A stretch of DNA of 64,000 nucleotides from NCBI GenBank assembly GCA_035326705.1, contig DAOLES010000004.1, positions 59,208 to 123,207 on the forward strand, read 5' to 3'. The position numbers and the translations under genes are program-made. This document shows, one piece after another, positions 8,955-17,209 of the stretch (positions within the stretch are counted from its first letter, which is position 1; every line of letters starts with the position of its first letter). The notes under the pieces were generated by a model that was not told the origin of the DNA, searched no databases, and worked only from the letters and a program-made list of their open reading frames with translations. This DNA is from Oligoflexia bacterium. Lineage in GTDB: Bacteria > Bdellovibrionota_G > JALEGL01.

Positions 8955-9218
8955 TTAACTTAATACTTTTTCAAAGCCGCCACTACCATACTTCAAGGTT
9001 GCAGCACCACGGGATACTTTAGAAATACTGGCTTGTTCTTCAGTGCTCACTTGACGTTGAGGTTTTTCTTTAAGCAAAGATTTTACAATTCTAACGCGTA
9101 AATCTAAATCTTCAATTTCTGCAGGTGTTAACAAGTCAGCCAAAAAAGCTTCCATGGTTTTTGGACCTTTTACAGATAAGATGATTTTAGTTAATTTTTT
9201 TAGTTTATTTTTATCCAT
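8955..9218 (-). CDS. TrpR/YerC-family DNA-binding protein
   Basis: 87 residues, the usual size for the TrpR-like YerC/YecD group. The characteristic segment LLTPAEIEDLDLRVRIVKSLL (abridged here to its core, residues about 29-50) is followed by a helix-turn-helix (STEEQASISKVSRGAATLKY) and the family's terminal GSGGFEKVL. It should bind DNA as a dimer. No tryptophan biosynthesis gene is nearby, and the family includes members that do not respond to tryptophan. GGGGAA precedes ATG 9218. It is monocistronic, with its own terminator. Confidence 0.9.
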   Translation of the reverse strand: MDKNKLKKLTKIILSVKGPKTMEAFLADLLTPAEIEDLDLRVRIVKSLLKEKPQRQVSTEEQASISKVSRGAATLKYGSGGFEKVLS

Positions 9219-9529
9219 CGAATTTTCCCCTTTTGTTTTGTGCTAATGACGTACTGTTATTTAGCTACATATTAATTTATCTCTCTTTGGTTACATATGA
9301 CAAATCAAACAATAAATAAATAGAAATATTTACTTTTTTTATGTTTTTTACAAAAAAAGGTAACTTGTTTACACTTTTCTCAACAATAAGGATTAAATTT
9401 TGGCCAAAATTATCGTTATGGAGCATGTTTTACAAGGGTTAGACTGCAAAAATAACGCATTGAGTTTTTCTGCATTATTTGTTAAGAAAAAAAATTAAGT
9501 TATTTTATATAATATTTCCAGGGGGATGT
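9219..9529. other. 311-base A+T-rich divergent intergenic region
   Basis: This holds the promoters of the TrpR/YerC-like gene (minus) and the Hint-domain gene (plus). It is very A+T-rich, with several poly-A/T tracts. I see no RNA gene, no clear operator and no convincing -35/-10 pair. TATAAT at 9508-9513 is too close to the start codon at 9530 to be used without a very short leader. Confidence 0.5.
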
Positions 9530-10486
9530 ATGATTAGATTAATTGGAACGGTCAGTATGCTTTTGTTAGGCATTGTCCACGCTCAAGAAAACACGATCTT
9601 GAGTATTCAGCAAGATTATCAAAATAAGTTGGCTCAGCTTGAACAGCTTGGCCATGATCAGATCGGTTATTACCCCTATTGTTCAGATGTGGTCAATTTG
9701 TACTTAGAAGAAAAAGAAGCCATCTTAAAGGCAGTGCAACAAAACTACCTTTTGCCTGAAGAACAGCAACTGCTAAACATCAAGGTTGATCTTGATAGAA
9801 GCCAAGAACGCCAGAGACACGCTGCTTTGAGTCAAGAAGATGTTGATTGGGTTTCAAGTGGTCAAAAAGGTTATAACAGAAGCTACAACAACTGTTTTAC
9901 CGGTAATACACCAGTAACCGTGTTTTTCACCCTAACCACAAAGATATCGTGGAATCAGTATGATCATAAAATTGTGGCTACTACAATGGAACTGCAAGAA
10001 ATGTATGAGCAACAAGAAGACAAAGGTTTTCATGTCTTGTCTTCAAGTTTAGGAAAAATAGAAAAAGCGCCGTCTCGGTATAAAAAAGATTGCTGGGCAC
10101 GGGTCAATCAGGTGCATTTGGGACATGTAAGAGATGGCAAAACCATGAACATGATTAATGTTGGTCCTTATGGCTCAGACTATACTTTTAAGGTTACACC
10201 CCAACATCGTTTTTATGCCTATGTTCAAGATGAGTGTTCTGAGGAAAGCATGTATCAGTGGCAAGAGGCCCAAAATCTTGAACCAGGAACAGCGCAACTG
10301 TATCAAGGAGAAGATGGCCAACTTTGTCCAATCAATGCTACAAGTGAGTATGCGGCTGAAAGCGAAGGCTGGGGTAATTTTATGCCACTAAAAGTCTATA
10401 ACCTGAATACAGAAACCCATGCCTACTATGTTGGACCCAGAGGCAATCAGGTTTTGGTGCATGATACCAAACTGATCAGTGAATAA
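9530..10486 (+). CDS. Secreted stand-alone Hint (intein-like) domain protein
   Basis: 318 residues from ATG 9530, preceded by the strong Shine-Dalgarno sequence AGGGGGA. An upstream in-frame start at 9479 would hide the signal peptide. Residues 1-19 are a signal peptide ending in HAQ. After ~100 helical residues comes a Hint domain: the splice-type N-terminal block CFTGNTPVTV (Cys122), the conserved-His block VTPQHRFY, the WQEAQNLEPGTAQLY segment, and the terminal VYNLNTETHAYYVG...VLVHD block. This order is that of the pretoxin-Hint family, which releases C-terminal cargo by autocleavage. Here only six residues follow the block and no toxin domain is attached. The usual terminal Asn (VHN) is Asp (VHD). 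The Hint assignment is by motif reading and fairly strong. Confidence 0.8.
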   Translation: MIRLIGTVSMLLLGIVHAQENTILSIQQDYQNKLAQLEQLGHDQIGYYPYCSDVVNLYLEEKEAILKAVQQNYLLPEEQQLLNIKVDLDRSQERQRHAALSQEDVDWVSSGQKGYNRSYNNCFTGNTPVTVFFTLTTKISWNQYDHKIVATTMELQEMYEQQEDKGFHVLSSSLGKIEKAPSRYKKDCWARVNQVHLGHVRDGKTMNMINVGPYGSDYTFKVTPQHRFYAYVQDECSEESMYQWQEAQNLEPGTAQLYQGEDGQLCPINATSEYAAESEGWGNFMPLKVYNLNTETHAYYVGPRGNQVLVHDTKLISE

Positions 10487-10504
10487 AACCATGCAAAACT
10501 GAAG

Positions 10505-11407
10505 CTAGGCTTTTTTTGCAATTAAAAAAGCGTAGCTTAGGGCAATAATTGTTCCATGGGCTAAACATAAATGCAGTAGTTTCATCCAAACGGGACTTAA
10601 ATTTAATAAAGTGGCCCAACCAAAACTTAAGGCAACAATAAGGTAGCTGCCCAAAAGACTAAACTTACGTGAAGAAAAAGCTTCTTGCTGTTTAAGTAAC
10701 CATACAAAACTCAAAAGACAAAATAAACTGGCCAATACAGGGTGTGATAGACGCAAACGGATCAATAGGGGACTGGCAGAGTTGATATCGGCCAAAAAGC
10801 CAGTGATTAGGTTCATAGAAGGGTATAAGGTGCCAGCCAAGGCTGCCAAAGCCCCGGTAAAAGCTACGCCGGATAAAAACAAGAGCAAAAGTTTAAACGC
10901 AAATTTAAATTTAGGGTGAAGTTCATGTAGGGTTTGGGCTTGCATAAAGCTTAAAAAAATACACAAGGTCAAGGCTAAACTATTGATTTGATGAAAGCCA
11001 ATGGCCCAAGCTCTAAAAATAGAAGCATTGTTGCCCACCAATTCCAGTTTAACCAAAGCCGCGCCAATCAAGGCTTCAGATAAGGTGAACAGTAACATAA
11101 AAATTAAACTTGTTCGGACGGGGTGTTTTTTGGGATAAAGCTTTCTGCCCCAAAAAAACAAAGTCAAAGCCACAAGACCAAAAATACCGGTGGATAAGCG
11201 ATGCGACCACTCAATCCACTGGGCCATGTCCGCCGCTTGCGGTATAAACTGATCATCACACAAGGGCCAGGACTTACCACAGCCATCACCAGAAAAACTG
11301 ATTCTTACCCAAGCCCCCCACGCAATCACTAAAAAATTATAGCCAAGAAAAGTCAACAGGCTTAAGGCAAAACATTTACGTCTGGAAATATCTTGATCAA
11401 CCGTCAT
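10505..11407 (-). CDS. ctaA: Heme A synthase (COX15/CtaA family)
   Basis: 300 residues from ATG 11407 (an in-frame TTG at 11446 would add 13). About eight membrane helices. It carries the family's first-loop signature GAWVRISFSGDGCGKSWPLC with a cysteine pair, and the heme-ligating histidines in IEWSHRL, GFHQINSLAL, RLSHPVLA and LCLAHG. The enzyme oxidises the C8 methyl of heme O to the formyl of heme A for cytochrome aa3-type oxidase, which implies aerobic respiration. No ctaB or oxidase subunit gene is nearby. It converges with the Hint-protein gene. Confidence 0.92.
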   Translation of the reverse strand: MTVDQDISRRKCFALSLLTFLGYNFLVIAWGAWVRISFSGDGCGKSWPLCDDQFIPQAADMAQWIEWSHRLSTGIFGLVALTLFFWGRKLYPKKHPVRTSLIFMLLFTLSEALIGAALVKLELVGNNASIFRAWAIGFHQINSLALTLCIFLSFMQAQTLHELHPKFKFAFKLLLLFLSGVAFTGALAALAGTLYPSMNLITGFLADINSASPLLIRLRLSHPVLASLFCLLSFVWLLKQQEAFSSRKFSLLGSYLIVALSFGWATLLNLSPVWMKLLHLCLAHGTIIALSYAFLIAKKA

Positions 11408-11475
11408 GCAAAACTTGTATATAATGAAAGTCTTTCCAGCAAGCAAATAGTGCCAGTTGTAAACAATGCAGTTTT

Positions 11476-12879
11476 TTAAAGTGATGCTAAATATTTTTGT
11501 ATGGATAAAAGCAATAAATCAACATCATCCGTATCATGAAAAATATGAAATGAAGCCCGGATAGCATCCAAGTTGTCTTCATAGATATGTCGTAAACGCA
11601 AATAAATCCGTTGATCATTAAGTTTGAGCTTGCTTATTCTTTCATAGGCCAGATCTTTGCTGTCTAAGTAAGTACGGTTTAATTTGTCTTCAATGGCAAA
11701 ACTAACCATGCCACTGTAGCTTGTTGAATCGGCATTAACCACATCATGAATGTAAAAACGCGATTGAGATTGATTGTAGTGTTGTAAACCCCGGCGAAAA
11801 TATTGAGCCAAAGAAAAGACTTTATCTTGAATGGTTTTTTTACCTAAACTCTGAAAAAGATCAGCAGACTTGGCCAATCCGGAGAACAATTGCATGCTTT
11901 GTGTGCCATAAGTATAACGGTAGGCATTGTTGGCAAAGTCTATCCTTAAAGGCTCAAAGCTGGCATCACAGGCATAGGCACCTACAAACTCTGGTTGTAT
12001 AAATTTTTGTGCGGATGAATGGATGTAAAGAAGACCGGTTCCTTTGGGGCCACAAAGCCACTTATGGCCGCTGGCAGCGTAAGCGTGGCATTGGTATTGT
12101 TTGACATTGACATCAAGCATCCCTAAAGATTGAGCACCATCAACAAAATAAAAGATTTTATTTTCTCGTTGGGCATTAAGCTCAGCTATTTTAGCACCAA
12201 TACGCTCTACTGGAAAAAGATAACCATCCGATGCAATGTGAGGAATACTAAGAATAATAGCCTTATCAGGAAAAGAGCTTATTCTTTCAAGGATCAGGGT
12301 ATAACATTCATCTTGGCTTAGTTTATTACAAGAAAAAGTAACAATATCTATATCTTTCTGGTTTTGTGAACGGTTGACCCAAGCTGCAATATTGCCAATG
12401 TGCTCTTTTGTACTGGTGATTAAGACATAAGGATCATGTCTTTTAGGCAGACCATGGCAAATAATATTAACCCCTTCAGTGGTGTTTCTGGTTAAAACCA
12501 ATTCATCTGCGCTGCAATGGATAAATTGAGCTAAAGTTTCTATGTGTTTGTTCCACTGCTGACTACCATCATTGGGAAGGTATTGTTTGTTATCAACAAC
12601 AGCGCCGTTTGTAAGGTGTATTTCTTTGCACAAATGTTCAATGACAGCATTTGAAGATGGACCTAAAGTACCTGTATTAAAGTAACGAATTCTCTGATTG
12701 CTGGTATGAGGAAAAAGATGTTTGATATTTTCTAAAACACTGTCTGAGCCAACAAAATTTTCCAAATCGTCCGCTGTTTGCGCATAAACTGAAGGCAAGA
12801 GCTTTTTAATGTCTAGGATGGATAAGCCAAACAGAGCCAACAAAGACTGTATAAATGTTTTTCGATTGGTTTTTAACAT
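11476..12879 (-). CDS. PLP-dependent class V aminotransferase with export signal
   Basis: 467 residues. The fold is that of the class V aminotransferase/cysteine desulfurase superfamily, nearest in layout to isopenicillin-N-epimerase-like proteins. Visible motifs are RYFNTGTLGPSS near the N-terminus, LTRNTTEGVN (cofactor phosphate), FVDGAQSLG (PLP ring Asp) and ASGHKWLCGPKGTG, with the Schiff-base lysine in GHKW. The N-terminus (KTNRKTFIQSLLALFGLSIL, then a likely cleavage after VYAQ) looks like a Tat-type signal with RK in place of RR, so it may be folded and then exported. The substrate is unknown. It lies upstream of ctaA on the same strand with a gap of about 70 bases. Confidence 0.85.
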   Translation of the reverse strand: MLKTNRKTFIQSLLALFGLSILDIKKLLPSVYAQTADDLENFVGSDSVLENIKHLFPHTSNQRIRYFNTGTLGPSSNAVIEHLCKEIHLTNGAVVDNKQYLPNDGSQQWNKHIETLAQFIHCSADELVLTRNTTEGVNIICHGLPKRHDPYVLITSTKEHIGNIAAWVNRSQNQKDIDIVTFSCNKLSQDECYTLILERISSFPDKAIILSIPHIASDGYLFPVERIGAKIAELNAQRENKIFYFVDGAQSLGMLDVNVKQYQCHAYAASGHKWLCGPKGTGLLYIHSSAQKFIQPEFVGAYACDASFEPLRIDFANNAYRYTYGTQSMQLFSGLAKSADLFQSLGKKTIQDKVFSLAQYFRRGLQHYNQSQSRFYIHDVVNADSTSYSGMVSFAIEDKLNRTYLDSKDLAYERISKLKLNDQRIYLRLRHIYEDNLDAIRASFHIFHDTDDVDLLLLSIQKYLASL

Positions 12880-13002
12880 ATTGCGTTATACACCATATCT
12901 TATGCAAAGTAAAATCGACTTTGCTCCTAAAAAAAGCATTGAATATAAGTGTATTAAAAAGTTAAAAGTGGTTTTTTTGTTTATTTATGTCACTATACAG
13001 GC

Positions 13003-13746
13003 ATGAAACTTCAATTAATATACTCCATATTGCTTTGTTGCAGTTTGAGTTGGGCCAATGGCAAAGCAAAGCATGAGCAATGGACCAATGTTCTAAAAAA
13101 ATACACCCAAGAAAAAAACCAACAAGTCTTGGTCAATTATCAAGCCATCAAAAAAAACATCAATGATTTAAACTTATATTTAAAACAACTTGAGCAAATC
13201 AACACCAAAGATTTTAATAAACTTAACAAAAAAGAAAAACTCGCCTTTTGGATCAATGCTTACAATGCCTATACTGTACAACTCATCGTGGATCATTATC
13301 CAGTACAATCAATCAAAGATATCAATGCCGGCTGGTTCAAAGGGGGGCCGTGGAAGAAAAAATTTATTAAACTTTTAGGTAACAGTTATAGTTTAGACAA
13401 TATTGAACATGATATTATCCGTAAAGACTTTGCTGAACCTAGAATTCATTTTGCAGTCAACTGTGCGTCTATAGGTTGTCCATCTTTGTTTCAAGAAGCT
13501 TTTATTGCAGAAAAACTTGATGAGCAACTCAATCAGGCAGCCAAACATTTTTTAAGCAATCAAAATAAAAATCAGATTAAAGACAACACAATGCAGCTGT
13601 CAAAAATTTTTAAATGGTACGGCGGTGATTTTGAAAAGCAGTATGGCAATTATCAGCAGTTTATTATTCAAACACTAGGGCTTGAAAAGAAAAATTATTC
13701 AGTGGATTTTTTAGACTATGACTGGTCACTCAATGAAACAAAGTAA
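13003..13746 (+). CDS. DUF547 secreted protein
   Basis: 247 residues with an N-terminal signal peptide (LIYSILLCCSLSWA). DUF547 hallmarks are clear: KLAFWINAYNAYTV at about 80-93, RIHFAVNCASIGCPSL at about 147-162, LSKIFKWYGGDF, and DYDWSLN at the C-terminus. The conserved Asn/Tyr/Cys/His residues suggest a papain-like or related catalytic fold, but no reaction has been established for the family that I can name. The next gene starts six bases after the stop, so the pair is an operon. Confidence 0.92.
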   Translation: MKLQLIYSILLCCSLSWANGKAKHEQWTNVLKKYTQEKNQQVLVNYQAIKKNINDLNLYLKQLEQINTKDFNKLNKKEKLAFWINAYNAYTVQLIVDHYPVQSIKDINAGWFKGGPWKKKFIKLLGNSYSLDNIEHDIIRKDFAEPRIHFAVNCASIGCPSLFQEAFIAEKLDEQLNQAAKHFLSNQNKNQIKDNTMQLSKIFKWYGGDFEKQYGNYQQFIIQTLGLEKKNYSVDFLDYDWSLNETK

Positions 13747-13752
13747 AATAGT

Positions 13753-15894
13753 ATGAAAAAAAAAATTAGTTTAAGAGTAGCCCTTATCCTTGGCTTGCTT
13801 GCAGTTGTTTTATTGGCCAAGTATTTTGGGCTTACGGAGTATTTAAAACTTAACTACATTAAAGAAAACTTAGATGCCTTTGCCAGCTACTATGAGAACC
13901 ATCAAGTGCTAAGTTTAGCTTTGTTTTTTATTGTATATGTTGTGGTTACTGCTTTGTCGCTACCGGGTGCAGCAGTCTTAACCTTGGTAGCAGGAGCATT
14001 GTTTGGTTTTGTTACAGGCACTGTGTTGGTAAGTTTTGCAAGTACGATAGGTGCAAGCTTGGCCTTTGTTGGTGCGCGTTTTTTATTAAGAGATAGCATA
14101 GAGCATAAGTTTTCTAAGCAGTTTCAAAAAATCAATGAGGGGGTTAAAAAACAAGGCGCCTTTTATTTGTTCAGCTTACGTTTGGTTCCCATCATTCCTT
14201 TTTTTGTCATCAATGCCGTGATGGGTTTGACCCAAATGCGCTTATGGACTTTTTATTGGGTGAGTCAAGTGGGGATGTTGGCTGGAACCATGGTCTATGT
14301 GAATGCCGGAAAGCAACTGGCCAGTATTGATGCTTTATCAGAGGTGATGTCCTTAAACGTGTTATTATCTTGTGCTGCATTAGCCTTATTGCCGTGGTTG
14401 ACCAAAGCCATACTTAAAACAATCAAAACAAAAAAAATCTATAAAAACTACAGCAAACCCAAACACTTTGATTACAACATGGTGGTCATTGGTGCGGGCT
14501 CTGCCGGTTTAGTGACCGCCTATATCAGTGCAGCAGTTAAAGCCAAAGTGGCGTTGATTGAAAAAAATAAGATGGGAGGAGATTGTTTGAATACGGGTTG
14601 TGTTCCTTCTAAAGCCATCATAAAAAGCGCAAAATTAGCGTATCAAATGCAACATGCCAGTGAATATGGTCTTGAAGATATAAATCCTAGTATTGATTTT
14701 AAAAAAATCATGCAGCGTGTGCAGCAGGTGATTAAAGATATAGAGCCACATGATTCGGTGGAACGCTACACAAAACTAGGTGTAGAATGCATAAAGGGTG
14801 CAGCTAAAATAATTTCACCGTGGGAAGTTGAAGTCAATGGTAAGATTCTTAGTACTCGCAACATTACAATTGCCACAGGGGCCAGCCCTTTTGTGCCAGC
14901 ACTTGAAGGCATAGATCAAATCACAGCGCTGACGTCTGAAAATTTATGGCAACTGCCAGCGCTGCCTAAAAAATTGATTGTCTTGGGCGGCGGACCTATT
15001 GGCTGTGAAATGGCGCAAAGTTTTGCACGCTTGGGCAGTCAAGTCACGCAAGTAGAAATGATGGATCGACTTATGGGAATTGAAGACGAGGCAGTGAGTA
15101 AAATTTTACAAGAGCAATTTGAAAAAGAAGGAATAGAAGTTTTAACGCAGCATCAAGCGCAAGCAGTTGTAATTAAGGATGGTAAAAAATACCTACAACT
15201 TAAATGCCAAAATCAAACAATAGAAAAAGAGTTTGATGAATTGTTGGTGGCTGTGGGCCGTAGAGCGAATATCAAAGGTTTTGGTTTAGAAGAAATGGGC
15301 ATACAGTTAAGAGAAAACAAAACCATTGAGGCCAATGCGTACTTGCAAACCAACTTTCCCAACATTTATGTCTGTGGTGACGTCACTGGACCGTATCAAT
15401 TAACGCATACAGCTTCGCATCAAGCCTGGTACTGCGCCGTCAATGCACTGTTTGGCAAGTTTAAAAAATATAAAGTAGACTACTCAGTGATTCCTTGGGC
15501 AACATACACAGATCCAGAAATAGCAACAGTAGGCTTAAATGAACAACAAGCTAAAAAACAAGGTATAAGCTATACCCTAACCACCTATGCTATAGATGAT
15601 TTAGACCGAGCCATAGCAGACAGTGAAAATCGTGGAATGGTCAGGGTTTTAACCAAACCGGGTACAGATAAAATCATTGGTGCAAGCATTGTGGGTCAAC
15701 ATGCAGCAGATTTAATCATAGAGTTTATAGCGGCCATGAAACATGGTTTTGGTTTGAACAAAATTTTATCCACCATTCACATTTATCCCACCATGGCAGA
15801 AGCCAATAAGTTTGTTGCCGGCAATTGGAAAAAACAGCAGACCCAAGCGTATGTTTTTAAATGGCTTAAAAAGTTTCATGCTTGGCAACGCTAA
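13753..15894 (+). CDS. VTT (TVP38/TMEM64) membrane domain fused to FAD pyridine-nucleotide-disulfide oxidoreductase
   Basis: 713 residues. The first ~230 form a polytopic VTT/DedA-like membrane domain (GAAVLTLVAGALFG motif, then RLVPIIPFFVINAVMG). The rest is a class I flavoprotein disulfide reductase resembling mercuric or dihydrolipoamide reductase: FAD site VVIGAGSAGLV at about 243, redox-active pair CLNTGCVPSK at about 279-284, NAD(P) site VLGGGPIGCEMA, second FAD motif VCGDVTG, and dimer-interface HIYPTMAEA. The mercury-binding Cys pair of MerA is absent, since the protein ends KKFHAWQR. This fusion occurs in other bacteria. Its membrane-tethered electron-transfer role is not known to me. 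It is directly downstream of the DUF547 gene. Confidence 0.93.
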   Translation: MKKKISLRVALILGLLAVVLLAKYFGLTEYLKLNYIKENLDAFASYYENHQVLSLALFFIVYVVVTALSLPGAAVLTLVAGALFGFVTGTVLVSFASTIGASLAFVGARFLLRDSIEHKFSKQFQKINEGVKKQGAFYLFSLRLVPIIPFFVINAVMGLTQMRLWTFYWVSQVGMLAGTMVYVNAGKQLASIDALSEVMSLNVLLSCAALALLPWLTKAILKTIKTKKIYKNYSKPKHFDYNMVVIGAGSAGLVTAYISAAVKAKVALIEKNKMGGDCLNTGCVPSKAIIKSAKLAYQMQHASEYGLEDINPSIDFKKIMQRVQQVIKDIEPHDSVERYTKLGVECIKGAAKIISPWEVEVNGKILSTRNITIATGASPFVPALEGIDQITALTSENLWQLPALPKKLIVLGGGPIGCEMAQSFARLGSQVTQVEMMDRLMGIEDEAVSKILQEQFEKEGIEVLTQHQAQAVVIKDGKKYLQLKCQNQTIEKEFDELLVAVGRRANIKGFGLEEMGIQLRENKTIEANAYLQTNFPNIYVCGDVTGPYQLTHTASHQAWYCAVNALFGKFKKYKVDYSVIPWATYTDPEIATVGLNEQQAKKQGISYTLTTYAIDDLDRAIADSENRGMVRVLTKPGTDKIIGASIVGQHAADLIIEFIAAMKHGFGLNKILSTIHIYPTMAEANKFVAGNWKKQQTQAYVFKWLKKFHAWQR

Positions 15895-15982
15895 ATTTTT
15901 TGCAATTTAAGTGGGCTTTGTTAGCCTTAAAAAATATAGATTTTAGCAAAGATCTTATTTATTTTGTTGTTTTACTTAAGCC

Positions 15983-16180
15983 TTATGCATTTTTTGAACA
16001 GGTATTGATACCAAAAACGGTGTACAAAGGGCAAAAATTCAAGAGTGCAGTTGCCAATGGAACAATACCTACAAGCCCTAAATATTTATAGGGACTATCC
16101 AAAACAAAAAATAGACCAAGCAAGGTTAAGCCGGTAACAATCCGTAAAATTTTATCAATTGATCCAACGTTTTTTGTCAT
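15983..16180 (-). CDS. DUF2892 (YgaP-like) small membrane protein
   Basis: 65 residues from ATG 16180, chosen for the upstream AAGGAG; a longer frame starts at 16207. It begins NVGSIDKILRIVTGLTLLG and has two short membrane helices followed by NFCPLYTVFGINTC, the DUF2892 pattern. Such proteins accompany rhodaneses and sulfur-oxidation genes. It lies downstream of the ArsR-type repressor on the same strand, forming the minus-strand arm of the sulfide module. Confidence 0.9.
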   Translation of the reverse strand: MTKNVGSIDKILRIVTGLTLLGLFFVLDSPYKYLGLVGIVPLATALLNFCPLYTVFGINTCSKNA

Positions 16181-16252
16181 AACAACTCCTTGTATTAAGA
16201 TATACATACAATTAAGCTTTTAATAAAATAAATTAAAGCTATTCATGGATAG

Positions 16253-16564
16253 TTAAAGATTTTTGCAAACAAGTTGGCATAACTTAAATACCATGGGATC
16301 CGCAATGGTATAATAAACAGATACCGCATGTTTTTCTTTATTAAGAAAGCCAGCCTGTTCCAAAACTTTTAAATGCTTGCTAATGTTGGGTTGGCTGCTG
16401 TTTAAAGCCATATGAATATCAGTTACATTTTTTTCTCCATCCATTAAGAATTGAATAATGGCTAAACGCAAAGGTTCAGAAAGAACTTTAAATTTTTCGG
16501 CAATATTATTGAGTTCATGTTGAGAAAATTTTATTTTTTTGTTGCGTAAGTTGGTCTTTTTCAT
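16253..16564 (-). CDS. ArsR/SmtB-family repressor, probably sulfide/persulfide responsive
   Basis: 103 residues, a single winged helix-turn-helix: FKVLSEPLRLAIIQFL, then NSSQPNISKHLKVLEQAGFL (recognition helix) and a beta-wing VSVYYTIADPMV. The protein ends with two cysteines, Cys96 and Cys100 (LCQLVC). The ArsR metal site CxC in the DNA-binding helix is absent. Given the divergent rhodanese and persulfide dioxygenase genes, a thiol-persulfide sensor role of the BigR/SqrR kind is the best inference, although the cysteine positions are not identical to BigR. It likely autoregulates the shared promoter region at 16565-16659. Confidence 0.9.
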   Translation of the reverse strand: MKKTNLRNKKIKFSQHELNNIAEKFKVLSEPLRLAIIQFLMDGEKNVTDIHMALNSSQPNISKHLKVLEQAGFLNKEKHAVSVYYTIADPMVFKLCQLVCKNL

Positions 16565-16579
16565 TATATTCTTTTATAG

Positions 16580-16599
16580 TTATATAATTATGTTATAAT
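16580..16599. promoter_or_regulatory. Candidate operator/promoter of the sulfide module
   Basis: Two overlapping A+T palindromes, TTATATAA (16580-16587) and ATAATTAT (16584-16591), are followed by a perfect -10 TATAAT (16594-16599) for the rhodanese gene. A+T-rich palindromes between divergent genes are the usual site for ArsR-family repressors. The -35 match is weak and the assignment is tentative. Confidence 0.4.
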
Positions 16600-16659
16600 A
16601 AATTAGATGTTAAAGCAAATAAATTTATATGCTAATAATAAAGAAAGGTAAAGATAGCT

Positions 16660-17184
16660 ATGGCCATTAAAACCATAAGTATTGAACAGCTTAATAGTAT
16701 TGTAAAAGATAAAGGGTGCAACTGCATTATTGATGTACGAGAAGCATCAGAATACAAAAGTGAACATGTTGAGGGATCTCAGCATATACCTCTTTCAACC
16801 ATTCATGAAACCAGCCATACAAAAGATCTTGATACAGAACAAGCAGTCTACATCATGTGTCGTACTGGAATGCGTGCAAAAAAGGCTGCTGACCAAATGC
16901 AGAGCAAAGGCTTTAACAATATTCATATTGTTGAAGGTGGCATTGAAGCTTGGAAAAGTTTAGGTCTAACAACATTAAAAAACAAAACCAATATCTGGTC
17001 ACTTGAAAGACAGGTCCGATTTACAGCTGGTTTATTGGTGATGTTGGGTTTTGTAGCCAGCAGCATGATACATTCAAATTTTATTTATTTGAGTGCCGGA
17101 GTGGCTTTTGGATTGATGTTTTCTGCCCTGACTAATACTTGTGGCATGGGTATGCTTTTAATGAAAATGCCATGGAATAGATGA
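16660..17184 (+). CDS. Rhodanese domain fused to DUF2892 membrane domain (YgaP-like)
   Basis: 174 residues. Residues 1-105 are a single rhodanese domain with catalytic Cys67 in the loop CRTGMRA. Residues ~112-174 are a two-helix membrane domain with the YgaP-type ending TNTCGMGMLLMKMPWNR. The protein should be a membrane-bound sulfurtransferase that moves sulfane sulfur to thiols or cyanide. It precedes the persulfide dioxygenase gene by 25 bases, in one transcript divergent from the ArsR repressor. Confidence 0.95.
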   Translation: MAIKTISIEQLNSIVKDKGCNCIIDVREASEYKSEHVEGSQHIPLSTIHETSHTKDLDTEQAVYIMCRTGMRAKKAADQMQSKGFNNIHIVEGGIEAWKSLGLTTLKNKTNIWSLERQVRFTAGLLVMLGFVASSMIHSNFIYLSAGVAFGLMFSALTNTCGMGMLLMKMPWNR

Positions 17185-17209
17185 ATATAAATTGATAGGA
17201 GATACAAAA

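Noticed and set aside
9479..9529. Earlier start of the Hint protein at 9479
   Set aside because: It would place a basic and hydrophobic extension before the signal peptide and ignore the AGGGGGA site just before ATG 9530.
9530..10486. Polymorphic toxin with immunity gene
   Set aside because: No effector follows the Hint domain, and the downstream gene is ctaA on the opposite strand, not a small immunity gene.
15882..16091. 69-codon plus-strand frame after the VTT-flavoprotein gene
   Set aside because: It is antisense to the DUF2892 gene, which has a ribosome-binding site and a clear family pattern.
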